This document shows positions 63,956 through 64,000 of a stretch of DNA of 64,000 nt, piece after piece. A program made the translations under genes and the position numbers. How positions within the stretch are numbered: the first letter of the stretch is position 1; each line of letters begins with the position of its first letter. Under the pieces are notes generated by a model that was given only the letters and a program-made list of their open reading frames with translations, was not told the DNA's origin and ran no database searches. Source of the DNA: Acinetobacter sp. NIPH 2699 (GTDB taxonomy: Bacteria; Pseudomonadota; Gammaproteobacteria; Pseudomonadales; Moraxellaceae); the NCBI RefSeq assembly GCF_022549355.1, contig NZ_JAKZGL010000014.1, forward strand, positions 1 to 64,000. Direction: 5' to 3'.

Positions 63956-64000
63956 TGGATTTATGTTTTGATATCACTACTTCCTAGATCACCTCAAGAG

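Overview
The window looks like chromosomal DNA of an Acinetobacter-type gammaproteobacterium (Moraxellaceae). The evidence is the low GC content, an AlmA-type long-chain alkane monooxygenase, Acinetobacter-like ribosomal and Mla proteins, and the local gene mix. This assignment rests on recognised protein families and composition; no database search was run. Almost all of the window is core housekeeping sequence. There is no prophage, insertion sequence, CRISPR array or classical defence island.

Layout. 1-1830: 3' end of a gene for a glycine-rich protein with two nested levels of repeat. 2445-3554: a porin. 3965-4346: a minus-strand tRNA operon (Ser-GCT, Arg-ACG, Arg-ACG) with a clear promoter and terminator. 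4562-11001: RNase R, oligopeptidase A, a zinc-ribbon protein, a coiled-coil membrane protein and a DMT permease. 11090-15269: a minus-strand group with a fused TRAP permease, a rhombosortase-like rhomboid protease and a lipoprotein. 15502-15837: two tandem paralogous membrane microproteins. 16045-16687: ygfX and sdhE. 16871-20217: an acyl-CoA dehydrogenase, a DUF2059 protein and AlmA. 20360-20714: a probably broken small membrane gene.

20745-34546 is the S10-spc-alpha ribosomal superoperon, all on the minus strand, from rpsJ to rplQ. It includes secY, rpoA and the short genes rpmD and rpmJ. It has one strong promoter, a leader of about 160 nt, and an unusual intercistronic hairpin between rpsQ and rplN.

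34580-44418: a GATase-like protein, cystathionine beta-lyase, a HerA-like ATPase, hmp and nsrR with two NsrR-like operators, engB, a diiron-type hydrolase, a DAACS symporter and tesB. 44830-53858: plsB, a solute-binding protein, an epimerase-like protein, recG, comF, a Nudix hydrolase and a CorA-type channel. 53898-57115: mlaFEDCB, the retrograde phospholipid transport system. 57510-63878: a DEAD-box helicase with a very long leader and an RGG-like tail, a P-loop gene remnant, suhB, dxs and ribA.

The genes cover translation and RNA decay (ribosomal operon, rnr, DEAD helicase, engB, suhB), envelope lipid supply and maintenance (plsB, mla, porin) and lipid or alkane use (almA, acyl-CoA dehydrogenase, tesB). 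They also cover nitrosative stress (hmp, nsrR). The least explained items are the tandem microproteins with nearby ATTGTC/GACAAT palindromes, the giant repeat protein, the rpsQ-rplN hairpin and the TRAP-rhombosortase-lipoprotein group.
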